Below, in pieces: positions 32,565-42,087 of a stretch of 64,000 nt of DNA. The stretch spans positions 1 through 64,000 of the forward strand of contig SVTQ01000001.1 in the NCBI GenBank assembly GCA_015063695.1, read 5' to 3'. The notes below the pieces were generated by a model. That model ran no database searches, was not told the origin of the DNA, and worked only from the letters and a program-made list of their open reading frames with translations. Both the position numbers and the translations under genes were made by a program. The stretch is from Oscillospiraceae bacterium (GTDB lineage: Bacteria > Bacillota > Clostridia > Oscillospirales > CAG-272). Position 1 is the stretch's first letter, and every line of letters begins with the position of its first letter.

Positions 32565-35297
32565 ATGGATACATATATTAAAAGCGGCAGAATTAAAAAC
32601 GGCTCGGTGTCAAAGAGTAAAAGGGCAGAAGTTGACTGCAAAGAAGTTCTCATCATAGATACGAGAACAGGTCTCAGCCGTGAGCAGATGGCAGAGAGCA
32701 AAAAGCTTTTCGGAGAAAACGTTCTGACAAGGGGGAAAAAGCTATCCTTCTTCGGGCAATTCATAAAAAACCTCGGCGACCCGATAATCAGAATTCTTAT
32801 CGGCGCACTCATTATAAATATTCTCTTTATGTTCAGAAACATAAACTGGCCCGAGACCATCGGTATTGCCGCGGCAGTCTTTATTGCTACTCTCGTTTCA
32901 ACAATTTCCGAATACGGCAGCGAAAAGGCCTTTGAAAAGCTGAACAGCGAGAGCGGCAAAACGTTTTATTCCGTGATACGGCAAGGAAAAAGAGGCGAGG
33001 TCACGGAAAGCGAGCTCCTTTGCGGAGACGTTATTTACCTTGGCGCAGGAGAGAAAATTCCTGCCGACTGCACTATTATAAAGGGGCATTTGTCCGTTGA
33101 CCAATCAATGCTGACGGGGGAGAGCCGCGAGATAAAAAAGACGGCTGTTAAGGATGCAGGCGCGAAAATCGCAGTTTCAAATGATGCCGTCTTTGACGTA
33201 AATGATGCTACCAAAATATTTAAGGGGTGCCTCTGCCTTGACGGAGAATGCAATGCAGTTATCGGAAAGGTGGGAGATGCCACCTTTATGGGAGCCGTTG
33301 CAAACGATCTTCAGAAGTCATCACGCCCAAGCCCTCTTAAAGAAAGACTTTCTTCTCTTGCAAAAACTGTAAGTATTCTCGGCTACATAGCGTCGGCACT
33401 TATCATGACTGCTTATCTTTTTAACGTCATTGTAATAGACTCGGGATTTTTCCTTCCCGAGATCCTTATAAAGCTCCGTGACATGAAGTTTATGGCTTCT
33501 TCCCTGCTATCCGCCGTAACTCTCGGTGTCTCTGTCATTGTTGTGGCTGTGCCCGAGGGACTTCCCATGATGATAACGGTGGTTCTTTCCTCAAACATGA
33601 AAAAGATGCTGAAAAGCGGTGTTTTAGTGAGAAAGCCCGTTGGCATTGAAACTGCAGGGAGTATGAATATTCTCTTCACCGACAAGACGGGAACTCTTAC
33701 CACGGGAAACATGAAGATATGCGAGGCAGTCACCCGCGACGGCTCTTTCGCGGATGCAAGAGATTTACAGAAAAGCAAGGTCTTCAAAAAATATCTTCTG
33801 CCACTCTCGGAAGGACTTATCGCATCGGGAAAAAAAACTTCTACTGAAAAGGCTGTGGCAAAATTCTGCAAAGGATGCTCTCTTGACAGAAAAAAGGATG
33901 AGCTTTTAAAAAAGCTGTCCTTTAATTCAAAGAACAAATATTCAGCTTGTTTGTACAGGCACGGAAATACTTCCTCGGTCTATCTGCTTGGTGCCGCCGA
34001 AAAGCTTCTTGAAAGCTGCGACTCCTTTACGGACAACTATGGTTCTGCAAGGATCATGAACACCGGAGACAAAGCTTATTTTGCCGAGGTCATAAGAAGA
34101 AGAACGTCCTCATCTGCAAGAGTGCTTGCCCTTGTTAAGGCTGACGGAGCCTTGTGGGAGGACGTTTGCCTCGGAAATTTGCAGAAAAATCTTTGCGCCG
34201 TCATGCTCTTCTCCATAAAAGACGACCTTCGCCCGAAAATTAAAAGCTCAGTGAGCACTGTTAAGGAAGCAGGAGTTCAGGTGGTCATGATAACGGGAGA
34301 CAACAGGGACACCGCCGCATCTATTGCGAAGGAATCAGGTATTATTGACAAAGAGCATAATACAGTTCTCACAGGCGAAGAAATGGCACTGCTTTCTGAT
34401 GAGGAGCTGACAAAGCTTCTGCCGCATCTTGCTGTGGTTGCAAGAGCTCTTCCCTCGGATAAGCTGAGGCTTGTGGAGCTGACGGAAAAAATGGGACTTG
34501 TCAGCGGAATGACGGGGGACGGCATTAACGATGCTCCCTCTCTTAAGAGCGCAGACGTTGGTTTTGCCATGGGAAGCGGCAGTGACGTTGCCAAGGAAGC
34601 ATCGGACATAATCCTCACAAATAACAGCTTCCATTCCATCACACGTGCCATTCTTTTCGGAAGGACTATCTTTCAGTCCATCAGAAAGTTTATAACCTTT
34701 CAGCTGACCATGAATTTATGCGCCATGGGCGTTTCCCTTATTTGTCCCTTTATAGGTATTGAAAATCCCATAACGGTTATTCAGATGCTTTGGGTCAATA
34801 TCATTATGGATACTCTCGGCGGTCTTGCCTTTGCAGGGGAAATTCCTCTTTTAAAGTACATGAAACGGCCGCCCATATCGAGAAAGGAAAAGATACTGAC
34901 TTCGAAAATGGTGGGACAGATACTGTTTCTCGGAGTTTACACACTGTCTTTAAGTCTTGCTTTTCTGAAAATACCTTTCTTTAAAACGCTTATTGTGGGC
35001 AAGGGAGAAACATATTTTCTGACCTGCTTCTTCGCACTCTTTATTTTCAGCGGAATTTTCAACAGCTTCAATGCAAGAAGTCCCGAAGATAATCTTTTAA
35101 GCCATCTTTCGGCCAACAAGGCTTTCATTGCGATTATTGCCTTTGTGTGCATAGGTCAGATCGCCATAATTTATTTCGGAGGGTCCGTTTTCAGAACGGT
35201 TCCCCTCACCCTTCACGATCTTGCGATCTGCGCCGTTCTTTCCCTTTCGGTCATTCCTATCGACATGGTGAGAAAGGTGTGCGCCAGAAACAGATGA
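32565..35297 (+). CDS. P-type calcium-transporting ATPase, P2B (PMCA)-like
   Basis: The 910-residue ATPase shows the A-domain LTGES (~185), PEGLP in M4 (~330), the phosphorylation motif DKTGTLT (~372), ITGDNRDTA, and MTGDGINDAPSL (~650). M5 FQLTMNLCA and M6 QMLWVNIIMDTLGGLA closely resemble the calcium-binding helices of plasma-membrane Ca-ATPases rather than SERCA types. It should export Ca2+ from the cytoplasm. No calmodulin-binding extension is present. The first ~35 residues are basic and cytoplasmic. GGGGGA precedes the start. It stands alone after the zinc operon terminator; an AATGT/ACATT inverted repeat lies at 32533-32546 upstream. Confidence 0.9.
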   Translation: MDTYIKSGRIKNGSVSKSKRAEVDCKEVLIIDTRTGLSREQMAESKKLFGENVLTRGKKLSFFGQFIKNLGDPIIRILIGALIINILFMFRNINWPETIGIAAAVFIATLVSTISEYGSEKAFEKLNSESGKTFYSVIRQGKRGEVTESELLCGDVIYLGAGEKIPADCTIIKGHLSVDQSMLTGESREIKKTAVKDAGAKIAVSNDAVFDVNDATKIFKGCLCLDGECNAVIGKVGDATFMGAVANDLQKSSRPSPLKERLSSLAKTVSILGYIASALIMTAYLFNVIVIDSGFFLPEILIKLRDMKFMASSLLSAVTLGVSVIVVAVPEGLPMMITVVLSSNMKKMLKSGVLVRKPVGIETAGSMNILFTDKTGTLTTGNMKICEAVTRDGSFADARDLQKSKVFKKYLLPLSEGLIASGKKTSTEKAVAKFCKGCSLDRKKDELLKKLSFNSKNKYSACLYRHGNTSSVYLLGAAEKLLESCDSFTDNYGSARIMNTGDKAYFAEVIRRRTSSSARVLALVKADGALWEDVCLGNLQKNLCAVMLFSIKDDLRPKIKSSVSTVKEAGVQVVMITGDNRDTAASIAKESGIIDKEHNTVLTGEEMALLSDEELTKLLPHLAVVARALPSDKLRLVELTEKMGLVSGMTGDGINDAPSLKSADVGFAMGSGSDVAKEASDIILTNNSFHSITRAILFGRTIFQSIRKFITFQLTMNLCAMGVSLICPFIGIENPITVIQMLWVNIIMDTLGGLAFAGEIPLLKYMKRPPISRKEKILTSKMVGQILFLGVYTLSLSLAFLKIPFFKTLIVGKGETYFLTCFFALFIFSGIFNSFNARSPEDNLLSHLSANKAFIAIIAFVCIGQIAIIYFGGSVFRTVPLTLHDLAICAVLSLSVIPIDMVRKVCARNR

Positions 35298-35368
35298 TCC
35301 GTTTTACGGGAGGAGCAAGCCCCTCCCTCTCGGAGGGAGCCTCAAAAAAGATCGTACAAATGGTGATT

Positions 35369-35410
35369 TACGGGCGGATATAGAATCCGCCCCTACGGAC
35401 AACACGTTGG
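35369..35410. repeat. Intergenic hairpin-tail element, second subtype, copy 2
   Basis: A perfect 8-bp hairpin (GGGCGGAT / ATCCGCCC, loop ATAGA) is followed by CCCCTAC and ACACGTTGG, the same order as at 4047-4096. Another GGGAGG/CCTCCC hairpin lies just upstream near 35310-35327. The element sits between convergent gene ends. Confidence 0.6.
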
Positions 35411-35421
35411 CCGATTGTATC

Positions 35422-35453
35422 AAAAAAGCCCTTGCTCGGATGAGCAAGGGCTT
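35422..35453 (-). terminator. Terminator of the pyrH-polC operon
   Basis: A perfect 12-bp stem (AAGCCCTTGCTC / GAGCAAGGGCTT, loop 4) lies just past the polC stop and is followed on the minus strand by a T6 tract. Confidence 0.9.
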
Positions 35454-35458
35454 CTACT

Positions 35459-38400
35459 TTAAATGAGGTCAAAGAGTGACATCTGATTTGTGGGGTTCAT
35501 GCCGTCAAGGGCGCCGTTTTCGCGGAGAAGCTCAAGGAGAGTTTTTCCTACCTTCGCTTCCGTTTTAAGATCCTCGATACAGTGGATCTTTCCTTCGTCT
35601 CTCGCGTTCATGATGTTTATCGCCGCATTTTCACCGAGACCGGGGATAGAGATAAAGGGCAGGCGTATCTTTCCGTTTTCGGGAAGGAACTTGGTTGCAT
35701 GGGACTTCTTAACGCTTACGGGAAGGAAGTCAATTCCGCGCTGATAGCACTCGTTAACAAGCTGCATTGCGTTAAAGAGTTCCTTGTCCTTCTGAGTTGC
35801 ACCGGGGGCGCTCTTTATCTTCTGAAGATCGTCAAGAACTCTGTATACGTAGTCCTTGCCCTTCATGATATAGGTGGCATCACAGCCGCCGGGTGCCGCC
35901 GTAAAGTATGCCGCATAGAACTGCATGGGATGATAAATTTTATACCATCCGAGACGGAGCGCGTCGATTACGTATGCCGCCGCGTGCGCCTTGGGGAACA
36001 TGTATTTTATCTTCTTGCAGGAGTCGATATACCATTCGGGCACACCGTGCTCTATCATCATTTCCTCATATTCGGGCTTGAGACCTTTACCCTTTCGCAC
36101 GTCCTCCATTATTTTGAAGGCTGTGCTCTTTTCAAGGTCATGCTTATGGATAAGGTAAAGCATGATGTCGTCACGGGTACCGATAACCTCTGAAATGGTG
36201 CATGTCTTGTCCGCGATAAGCTCTTCCGCGTTACCCAGCCAAACGTTGGTTCCGTGGGTAAGTCCGGATATCTGAAGAAGGTCGGCAAAGGTCTTCGGCT
36301 GAGCCTTGATAAGAACTCCGCGCACGAAGGGCGTACTCATTTCGGGAAGTCCGAGAGAGCCCGTTTCAACACCCTTGAGCTGCTCCGTTGTTACTCCGAG
36401 AGGCTCGGGTGAGGTGAAGAGACGGTAAACGTTCTTATCGGAAAGAGGGACCTTCAGAATATCCGTATTTGTATATTCTTCAAGTCTCTTATACTTTGTC
36501 GGAATATCGTGTCCGAGAATATCAAGCTTCAGAATGGTATCGTGAAGATACTTAAACTCGAAGTGCGTAGTAACGATTGTGGGGTCGCCTGCAGGATGCT
36601 GAACGGGAGTAAAGTCATATATCTCGTGCTCCTGAGGAACGACGATGATACCGCCGGGGTGCTGACCCGTCGTTCTCTTTGTACCCACGCATCCCGTCAC
36701 AAGTCGGTCGATCTCCGCCTTGCTGACTGTTATTCCCTTTTCTTCAAGGTATTTTACCGTAAGACCGTAGGCGGTCTTATCCGCCAGCGTTCCGATGGTT
36801 CCTGCACGGAAGGCGTGTCCCTTACCGAAAAGAACTTCTGTAAACTTATGGGCATCCGCCTGCACGTCCCCCGAGAAGTTTAGGTCGATATCGGGGGTCT
36901 TGTCGCCGTAGAAGCCGAGGAAGGTCTCAAAGGGGATATCGTGTCCGTCACGGACAAGCTCAGTACCGCAGTTCGGGCAGTTCTTTTCGGGAAGGTCAAA
37001 GCCTGAGCCTACAACGCCGCCCTCGATAAATTCAGACCATTTACATTCGGGACAACGGTAATGGGGAGGCAGTGAGTTTACCTTGGTTATACCGCCCATG
37101 CAGGCCGCAAAGGATGAACCTACAGAGCCTCTTGAGCCTACCTGATAGCCTGCCGCCTCGCTGTTTTCAACGAGCTTTTTGGCGATGATATACATGATGG
37201 CAAAGCCGTTCTTTATAATGGAGCCGAGCTCCCTTTCGAGACGGGAGGAAACCTGCACGGGGAGGGGGTCTCCGTACATTTCCTTTGCCATGTTATAGCA
37301 TTTGTTTGTAAGCTCTTCTTCCGCGCCCTCGATATGGGGAGGATATTCACCGTCGGGAATGGGCTTTATCTTCTCTATCATATCCGCGATCTTTCGGGGA
37401 TTGTCGATAACAACTTCCCTTGCTGTCTCTTCACCGAGATACATAAATTCTTTAAGCATCTCATCGGTGGTTCTGAAATAAAGCTCCGTCTCACGGTCAG
37501 CATCCTTGAACTTCTTACCCGATAGAAGAATTCTTCTGTATATCTCGTCCTCGGGGTCAAGGTAGTGGGCGTCGCAGGTGGCAACTACGGGCTTGCCGTG
37601 CTTTTTGCCGAGCTCAACAATTCTTCTGTTAATTTCTTTAAGCTCCTCCTCACTTGCCACAGTGCCGTTTTCCACCATAAAGGAGTTGTTGGAAATGGGC
37701 TGTATCTCGTAGTAGTCGTAGAAGGAGGCTATGTCGTCTATCTCATTATCGCTCTTACCCTGCAGTATTGCCTGATAAAGCTCCCCTGCCTCGCAGGCTG
37801 AGCCAATGATAAGACCTTCTCTGTATTCCTCAATATTGGACTTGGGGAAACGGGGAGTTCTTCTGAAATACTTAAGGAAGGAGTCTGAAACGAGGACGTA
37901 GAGATTACGAAGTCCCGTCAGATTTTTAACGAGGATTATCTGGTGATAGGTACGAAGCTTCAAGGGGTCGGACTTTTCACTCATGACCTCGGTCATGTGG
38001 GTGAAGTTATCAATTCCCTCGTCGCGGAGCTTGTCTATCATCTTATAGAATATCATGGAGAGCATTTCAGCGTCGTCGCTCGCTCTGTGATGATTGAAGT
38101 CGCCGAGGTTAAAATACTTTGCAAGGGTGTCAAGCTTATGCTTTGAAAGCTCTGCATTGACGTAGTGGGACATTGCCACGGTGTCAAGATACGAATTTTC
38201 AAATCTTATATGAAGTCTTTCGGCAGCTCTTCTTACAAAGCCCGTGTCAAAATTTGCGTTATGGGCAATAAGGAGACGGTCACCGATAAATTCAAGGAAT
38301 TTGGGCAGCGCCTCGTCTATCTTCGGCTGGCCCTTTACCATTTCATTGGTGATACCCGTAAGCTCCGTGATCTTGGCGCTTATCTCCATTTCGGGGTCAA

Positions 38401-39862
38401 CAAGCATGTTGAAACGCTCGATAACTTCCCCTTTTTTCACCTTGACCGCGCCGATTTCCGTGATACGGTCATTCTGGAAAGAGAGACCTGTTGTTTCAAG
38501 GTCGAATACGATAAACTCGCTGTCAAAGGTGTCGTTGCAGGGACCGTATACAACTCTTGCGGTATCGTCAACGAAGTAGGCTTCAATTCCGTAGATGACC
38601 TTGAAGTCCTCAAGCTTCTTTGCCGCAAGCATCGCCGTCGGGAAGCCCTGAAGGTTGCCGTGGTCGGTAATCGCCACTGCGGGATGGCCCCAGTTATATG
38701 CGGTCATGACCGCTTCCTCGGGCTTTATAAGGGCATCCGCTTCGGACATATTGGTATGAAGATGAAGCTCAACTCGCTTTGTTTCGGCATTGTCCTTTCT
38801 GCGAATTCTCTTTATCTTCTGAACGTCTGTAAATTTAATTATAAGTTCGTCGCTGAACTTGCTCTCGGGAGAAACAACGCCCTTGACGGCGATGGAGCCC
38901 GATTTCAGCTTGCCCTTATATTCGTCAAGCTGACCTGCCTCAATAACCGTTTTAAGGTACGCGGAAGCATCCTTATCGGTGATACCCACCGTTATGGAGA
39001 ACTTATCTCCGCCGCGAAGCTCTTTTTCTTCAAATTTGAATATTTCGCCCACTGCGATAACGGAGCCTCTTTTGTTGCAGGCTGTTCTGAGGGGAGCGAT
39101 GTTCTTTATTTCAAAAGGATTTCCGAAAAGCACTTCGGGCTCTGAGAGGTCAAAGGTCATTTTGCCCGTCTTAACTGTGGTATCGCCTTCAAATTCAAGA
39201 GTTGCCTCGCCGTCAAAGAGGGATTCAACTCTTTCAAGCTCAATTTTTGCTTCTCCGTTTTCAAGCTCCTCGGCTTTTCTCATTGCCGCCTGTTCCTTCA
39301 TCTGCCGCTCGTAGGCTTCGTACATAGCCTTTTCTTCAGCGGCGCGTCTCTCGAAGAATTCCTCTTCGGAAAGAGCTTCTGTCAGATAGGAGAATTCAAC
39401 TTTATATTCAAGGGAAAATTCACTTCTGATAATCCCCGAAACGACCTCCGCCGCCTTGGCAAGGTCGATTATAATTCCTGCTGTGCTCTCGAAGGGCAAG
39501 GAAATCTTGATTGTCTCTCCGTCAAAATCGGTTTTGTAATCCTTGAAAAAGCCTTTGAGGCCGATGCCGCATCTTTTGGCTTCTTCAAGAACCTCGGGTA
39601 TGTATTCTGCGCTGAAAAGCTCGGAGGGATACTTCGGCATGAGCTTTACGAGGCTCATTTCATAAAATTCCTTGAGGTTGTCCTCGAGGGTATGGAGCGT
39701 TTTTTTCTTTATAAGGGTTGGATAGGAAAAGGAGACCTCGTACATTTTCCTTTCACGGTCCCCTCTTACCGATACCCCATGCGCCTTTTCAAAAATATCG
39801 CTCTGCCCCTTATTCTGAGGCTGATACTTTGAAAAGACTGAAATCAGGGTTCTTTCAGCCAT
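35459..39862 (-). CDS. polC: DNA polymerase III alpha subunit, Gram-positive type PolC
   Basis: The 1467-residue replicase is complete and of normal PolC length. In order it has an N-terminal tau-interaction region, an OB-type domain (~270-350), a split PHP domain starting VELHLHTNMSEAD (~366), an inserted DnaQ-like proofreading exonuclease with VFDLETTGL (~450), a zinc-binding pair CPEC/CPNC (~936-975), the catalytic PDIDLNFSGD (~990) and the DNA-binding C-terminus ending in a QMSLFDLI clamp-binding peptide. It replicates the chromosome. Its start overlaps the ispG stop by 8 bp, so it is the last gene of the pyrH-to-polC operon. Confidence 0.98.
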   Translation of the reverse strand: MAERTLISVFSKYQPQNKGQSDIFEKAHGVSVRGDRERKMYEVSFSYPTLIKKKTLHTLEDNLKEFYEMSLVKLMPKYPSELFSAEYIPEVLEEAKRCGIGLKGFFKDYKTDFDGETIKISLPFESTAGIIIDLAKAAEVVSGIIRSEFSLEYKVEFSYLTEALSEEEFFERRAAEEKAMYEAYERQMKEQAAMRKAEELENGEAKIELERVESLFDGEATLEFEGDTTVKTGKMTFDLSEPEVLFGNPFEIKNIAPLRTACNKRGSVIAVGEIFKFEEKELRGGDKFSITVGITDKDASAYLKTVIEAGQLDEYKGKLKSGSIAVKGVVSPESKFSDELIIKFTDVQKIKRIRRKDNAETKRVELHLHTNMSEADALIKPEEAVMTAYNWGHPAVAITDHGNLQGFPTAMLAAKKLEDFKVIYGIEAYFVDDTARVVYGPCNDTFDSEFIVFDLETTGLSFQNDRITEIGAVKVKKGEVIERFNMLVDPEMEISAKITELTGITNEMVKGQPKIDEALPKFLEFIGDRLLIAHNANFDTGFVRRAAERLHIRFENSYLDTVAMSHYVNAELSKHKLDTLAKYFNLGDFNHHRASDDAEMLSMIFYKMIDKLRDEGIDNFTHMTEVMSEKSDPLKLRTYHQIILVKNLTGLRNLYVLVSDSFLKYFRRTPRFPKSNIEEYREGLIIGSACEAGELYQAILQGKSDNEIDDIASFYDYYEIQPISNNSFMVENGTVASEEELKEINRRIVELGKKHGKPVVATCDAHYLDPEDEIYRRILLSGKKFKDADRETELYFRTTDEMLKEFMYLGEETAREVVIDNPRKIADMIEKIKPIPDGEYPPHIEGAEEELTNKCYNMAKEMYGDPLPVQVSSRLERELGSIIKNGFAIMYIIAKKLVENSEAAGYQVGSRGSVGSSFAACMGGITKVNSLPPHYRCPECKWSEFIEGGVVGSGFDLPEKNCPNCGTELVRDGHDIPFETFLGFYGDKTPDIDLNFSGDVQADAHKFTEVLFGKGHAFRAGTIGTLADKTAYGLTVKYLEEKGITVSKAEIDRLVTGCVGTKRTTGQHPGGIIVVPQEHEIYDFTPVQHPAGDPTIVTTHFEFKYLHDTILKLDILGHDIPTKYKRLEEYTNTDILKVPLSDKNVYRLFTSPEPLGVTTEQLKGVETGSLGLPEMSTPFVRGVLIKAQPKTFADLLQISGLTHGTNVWLGNAEELIADKTCTISEVIGTRDDIMLYLIHKHDLEKSTAFKIMEDVRKGKGLKPEYEEMMIEHGVPEWYIDSCKKIKYMFPKAHAAAYVIDALRLGWYKIYHPMQFYAAYFTAAPGGCDATYIMKGKDYVYRVLDDLQKIKSAPGATQKDKELFNAMQLVNECYQRGIDFLPVSVKKSHATKFLPENGKIRLPFISIPGLGENAAINIMNARDEGKIHCIEDLKTEAKVGKTLLELLRENGALDGMNPTNQMSLFDLI

Positions 39863-40970
39863 TATTTTCTTCTCCGTTAGTTTCTTCGACTGCCTTTGCT
39901 TCTATAAATTCAAGTGTCTTCTGTCTGAGTGTTTCGAGAATATCGCTCTCCTCCACTCTGCCTACGGTCTCGCCGCCCGAGAACAGAACGCCGAAGCCAT
40001 CGCCTCCTGCGATACCGAAGTCCGCTTCTCTCGCTTCACCGGGACCGTTAACTACACATCCCATTATAGCGACCTTTACGGTCTTGCCCTTTGTGTCGAT
40101 GGTATCTGCAATCTCTCTGAACTTTTCGGTGATACCGATTATATCGATCTTGGTTCTGCCGCAGGTGGGGCAAGATATAATTTCAACGCCGCCCTTTGAA
40201 AGTCCGAGAACCTTGAGTATCTCCTTTGCGGCTCTTATCTCTCTTACGGGGTCGGCAGTGAGAGATACTCTCACGGTGTCGCCGATACCTTCAAGAAGAA
40301 GAGTGCCAAGACCTACGGAGCTTTTGATTATTCCGCCGTACTCGTCCCCTGCTTCGGTTACTCCGAGATGAAGAGGATAACTGCTTTGTGCGGCAACTAT
40401 TCTGTTGGCATTTACCATTGTGTCGATATTTGAAGACTTAATGGAAATTACAACGTCGGAAAAGCCGAACTTTTCAAGAGCCTCTGCCTGTGTAAGTGCG
40501 CTTTCGGCAAGCGCCTCTGCTGTGGGCGCGCCGTACTTCTGCAGAAGTTTTTTATCGAGAGAGCCCGAGTTTACGCCTATTCTTATGGGCACGCCGAGAG
40601 TTTTACAGGTAGTTGCGACCTCGCGCACCTTCCATTCCTCGCCGATGTTACCCGGGTTTATTCTTATTTTGTCGGCTCCGCTCATAGCGGCAGCGATCGC
40701 CGCCTTATAGTCAAAATGGATGTCGGCAACAAGGGGAATATTTACACCCTCTCTTTTGAGAACGGAAAATACTGCCGCCGCTTCTTCATTTGGGATGGTC
40801 ATTCTGACAATATCACAGCCCACGGCTTCAAGGGCGCGGATCTGCGCCGCAGTCTTCTCAAAGTCCATGGGATTTGTATTTGTCATTGACTGAATGGAAA
40901 CGGGGGCATCACCGCCGATATACACGTTTCCTACCTTTATTTTCCTTGATATTCTTCTCTCTGTCGCCAT
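39855..40970 (-). CDS. ispG: 4-hydroxy-3-methylbut-2-en-1-yl diphosphate synthase
   Basis: The 371-residue enzyme of the MEP isoprenoid pathway has the N-terminal barrel (VSIQSMTNTNPMD, PLVADIHFDYKAA, IRINPGNIG) and C-terminal [4Fe-4S] cysteines in SCPTCGRTKID and MGCVVNGPGEA. It converts MEcPP to HMBPP with reduced ferredoxin or flavodoxin. The C-terminal ~15 residues are a variable acidic tail. It follows rseP by 69 bp and overlaps polC by 8 bp. Confidence 0.96.
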   Translation of the reverse strand: MATERRISRKIKVGNVYIGGDAPVSIQSMTNTNPMDFEKTAAQIRALEAVGCDIVRMTIPNEEAAAVFSVLKREGVNIPLVADIHFDYKAAIAAAMSGADKIRINPGNIGEEWKVREVATTCKTLGVPIRIGVNSGSLDKKLLQKYGAPTAEALAESALTQAEALEKFGFSDVVISIKSSNIDTMVNANRIVAAQSSYPLHLGVTEAGDEYGGIIKSSVGLGTLLLEGIGDTVRVSLTADPVREIRAAKEILKVLGLSKGGVEIISCPTCGRTKIDIIGITEKFREIADTIDTKGKTVKVAIMGCVVNGPGEAREADFGIAGGDGFGVLFSGGETVGRVEESDILETLRQKTLEFIEAKAVEETNGEENNG

Positions 40971-41039
40971 TATATGTACTCCGTTTTAATGCCGCAAAAT
41001 GCAGTATATGTAAGTCCCCCGAGGGGGAATTCTTTTGAT

Positions 41040-42083
41040 TTATACAAAAAATCCTGCTATATCCTTGATGATGATAAATGCCATAAAGCCGAGAAGGAGG
41101 ACAAGTCCTGCAAAGTGGATATATCCTTCTACGTTACGGTTTACGGGACGTCTTGTCACAAGCTCGATAAACTGGAAGAGGAGTCTTCCGCCGTCAAGTG
41201 CGGGAAGGGGCAAAAGATTCATTACTCCAAGGTTCATGCTGATTACTACCGCAAGGTACATGAAGTCACGCACGCCGCGTCTTGCCGCATCAACAAGGGC
41301 TTCCGTTACGCCGACGGGACCTGACACTGCCTGTATACCGTATCTTCCCGTCACAAGGTCAACAAGGGATTCCCAAATCATTTTTATGGTATTTGTGGAC
41401 TGGAAATATGCTTCCTTTACCACACTGCCAAAATCTTTTTCAAGGGGATATACTCTGAAGTCTATATCGCCGAAAACGACTCCCTGCTCTTCGATGGTGG
41501 GAAATTCTACGTTTTCAACCGTTATTTTCTCGCCGTCACGGATCACGGTAACGTCGATGGGCTCGTATCCGTTTCTCATTATTTCATAGTACATCTGAGA
41601 ATAGATATGGACGTTTTTGCCGTCAACCTTAACAATCTTATCGTCAACCTGAAGTCCGGAATTCAGAATTACCGATTCCTCGCTGTCAAAGCTGCCGATG
41701 GTGGTAGTTCCGAGAACAGGGGAAGTTGCAACGAATATGGACATAACGATTATTCCGAAAAGAATATTGGTAAGCGCTCCTGCCGAGGTTACGATAATTC
41801 TCTTCCAGACCGCCTTTTTAAAGAATGCATTTTCGTCGTCGCTGTCTCCGTCCTCACCCTCCATGCTGACAAATCCGCCGATGGGAAGAAGTCTGAGTGA
41901 ATAAGCTATTCCGCTTTTCTTTGAGACCCAACTGAAAACCTTCGGTCCCATGCCTATTGCAAATTCATGGACGGTGACCCCGAAAAGTCTTGCCGTAAGG
42001 TAGTGACCGCCCTCATGTATAAATATTAAAAATCCGAAAAGAAGGATTGCTACAAGTATATAAAGTGCAGTTATATCAAACAC
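41040..42083 (-). CDS. rseP: RIP metalloprotease RseP/RasP
   Basis: The 347-residue membrane protein has HExxH in the first transmembrane helix (FIHEGGHYLTARLFG, His ~23), a PDZ domain in the middle (VILNSGLQVDDKIVKVDGKNVH, ~125-145) and the second zinc motif NLLPLPALDGGRLLF near residue 290. It cleaves membrane-embedded anti-sigma factors and leftover signal peptides. It follows dxr by only 4 bp, the standard Gram-positive order. Confidence 0.94.
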   Translation of the reverse strand: MFDITALYILVAILLFGFLIFIHEGGHYLTARLFGVTVHEFAIGMGPKVFSWVSKKSGIAYSLRLLPIGGFVSMEGEDGDSDDENAFFKKAVWKRIIVTSAGALTNILFGIIVMSIFVATSPVLGTTTIGSFDSEESVILNSGLQVDDKIVKVDGKNVHIYSQMYYEIMRNGYEPIDVTVIRDGEKITVENVEFPTIEEQGVVFGDIDFRVYPLEKDFGSVVKEAYFQSTNTIKMIWESLVDLVTGRYGIQAVSGPVGVTEALVDAARRGVRDFMYLAVVISMNLGVMNLLPLPALDGGRLLFQFIELVTRRPVNRNVEGYIHFAGLVLLLGFMAFIIIKDIAGFFV

Positions 42084-42087
42084 CTCT

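Noticed and set aside
38165..39145. 326-codon plus-strand open frame opposite polC
   Set aside because: No domain is recognisable and the opposite strand encodes continuous PolC domains.
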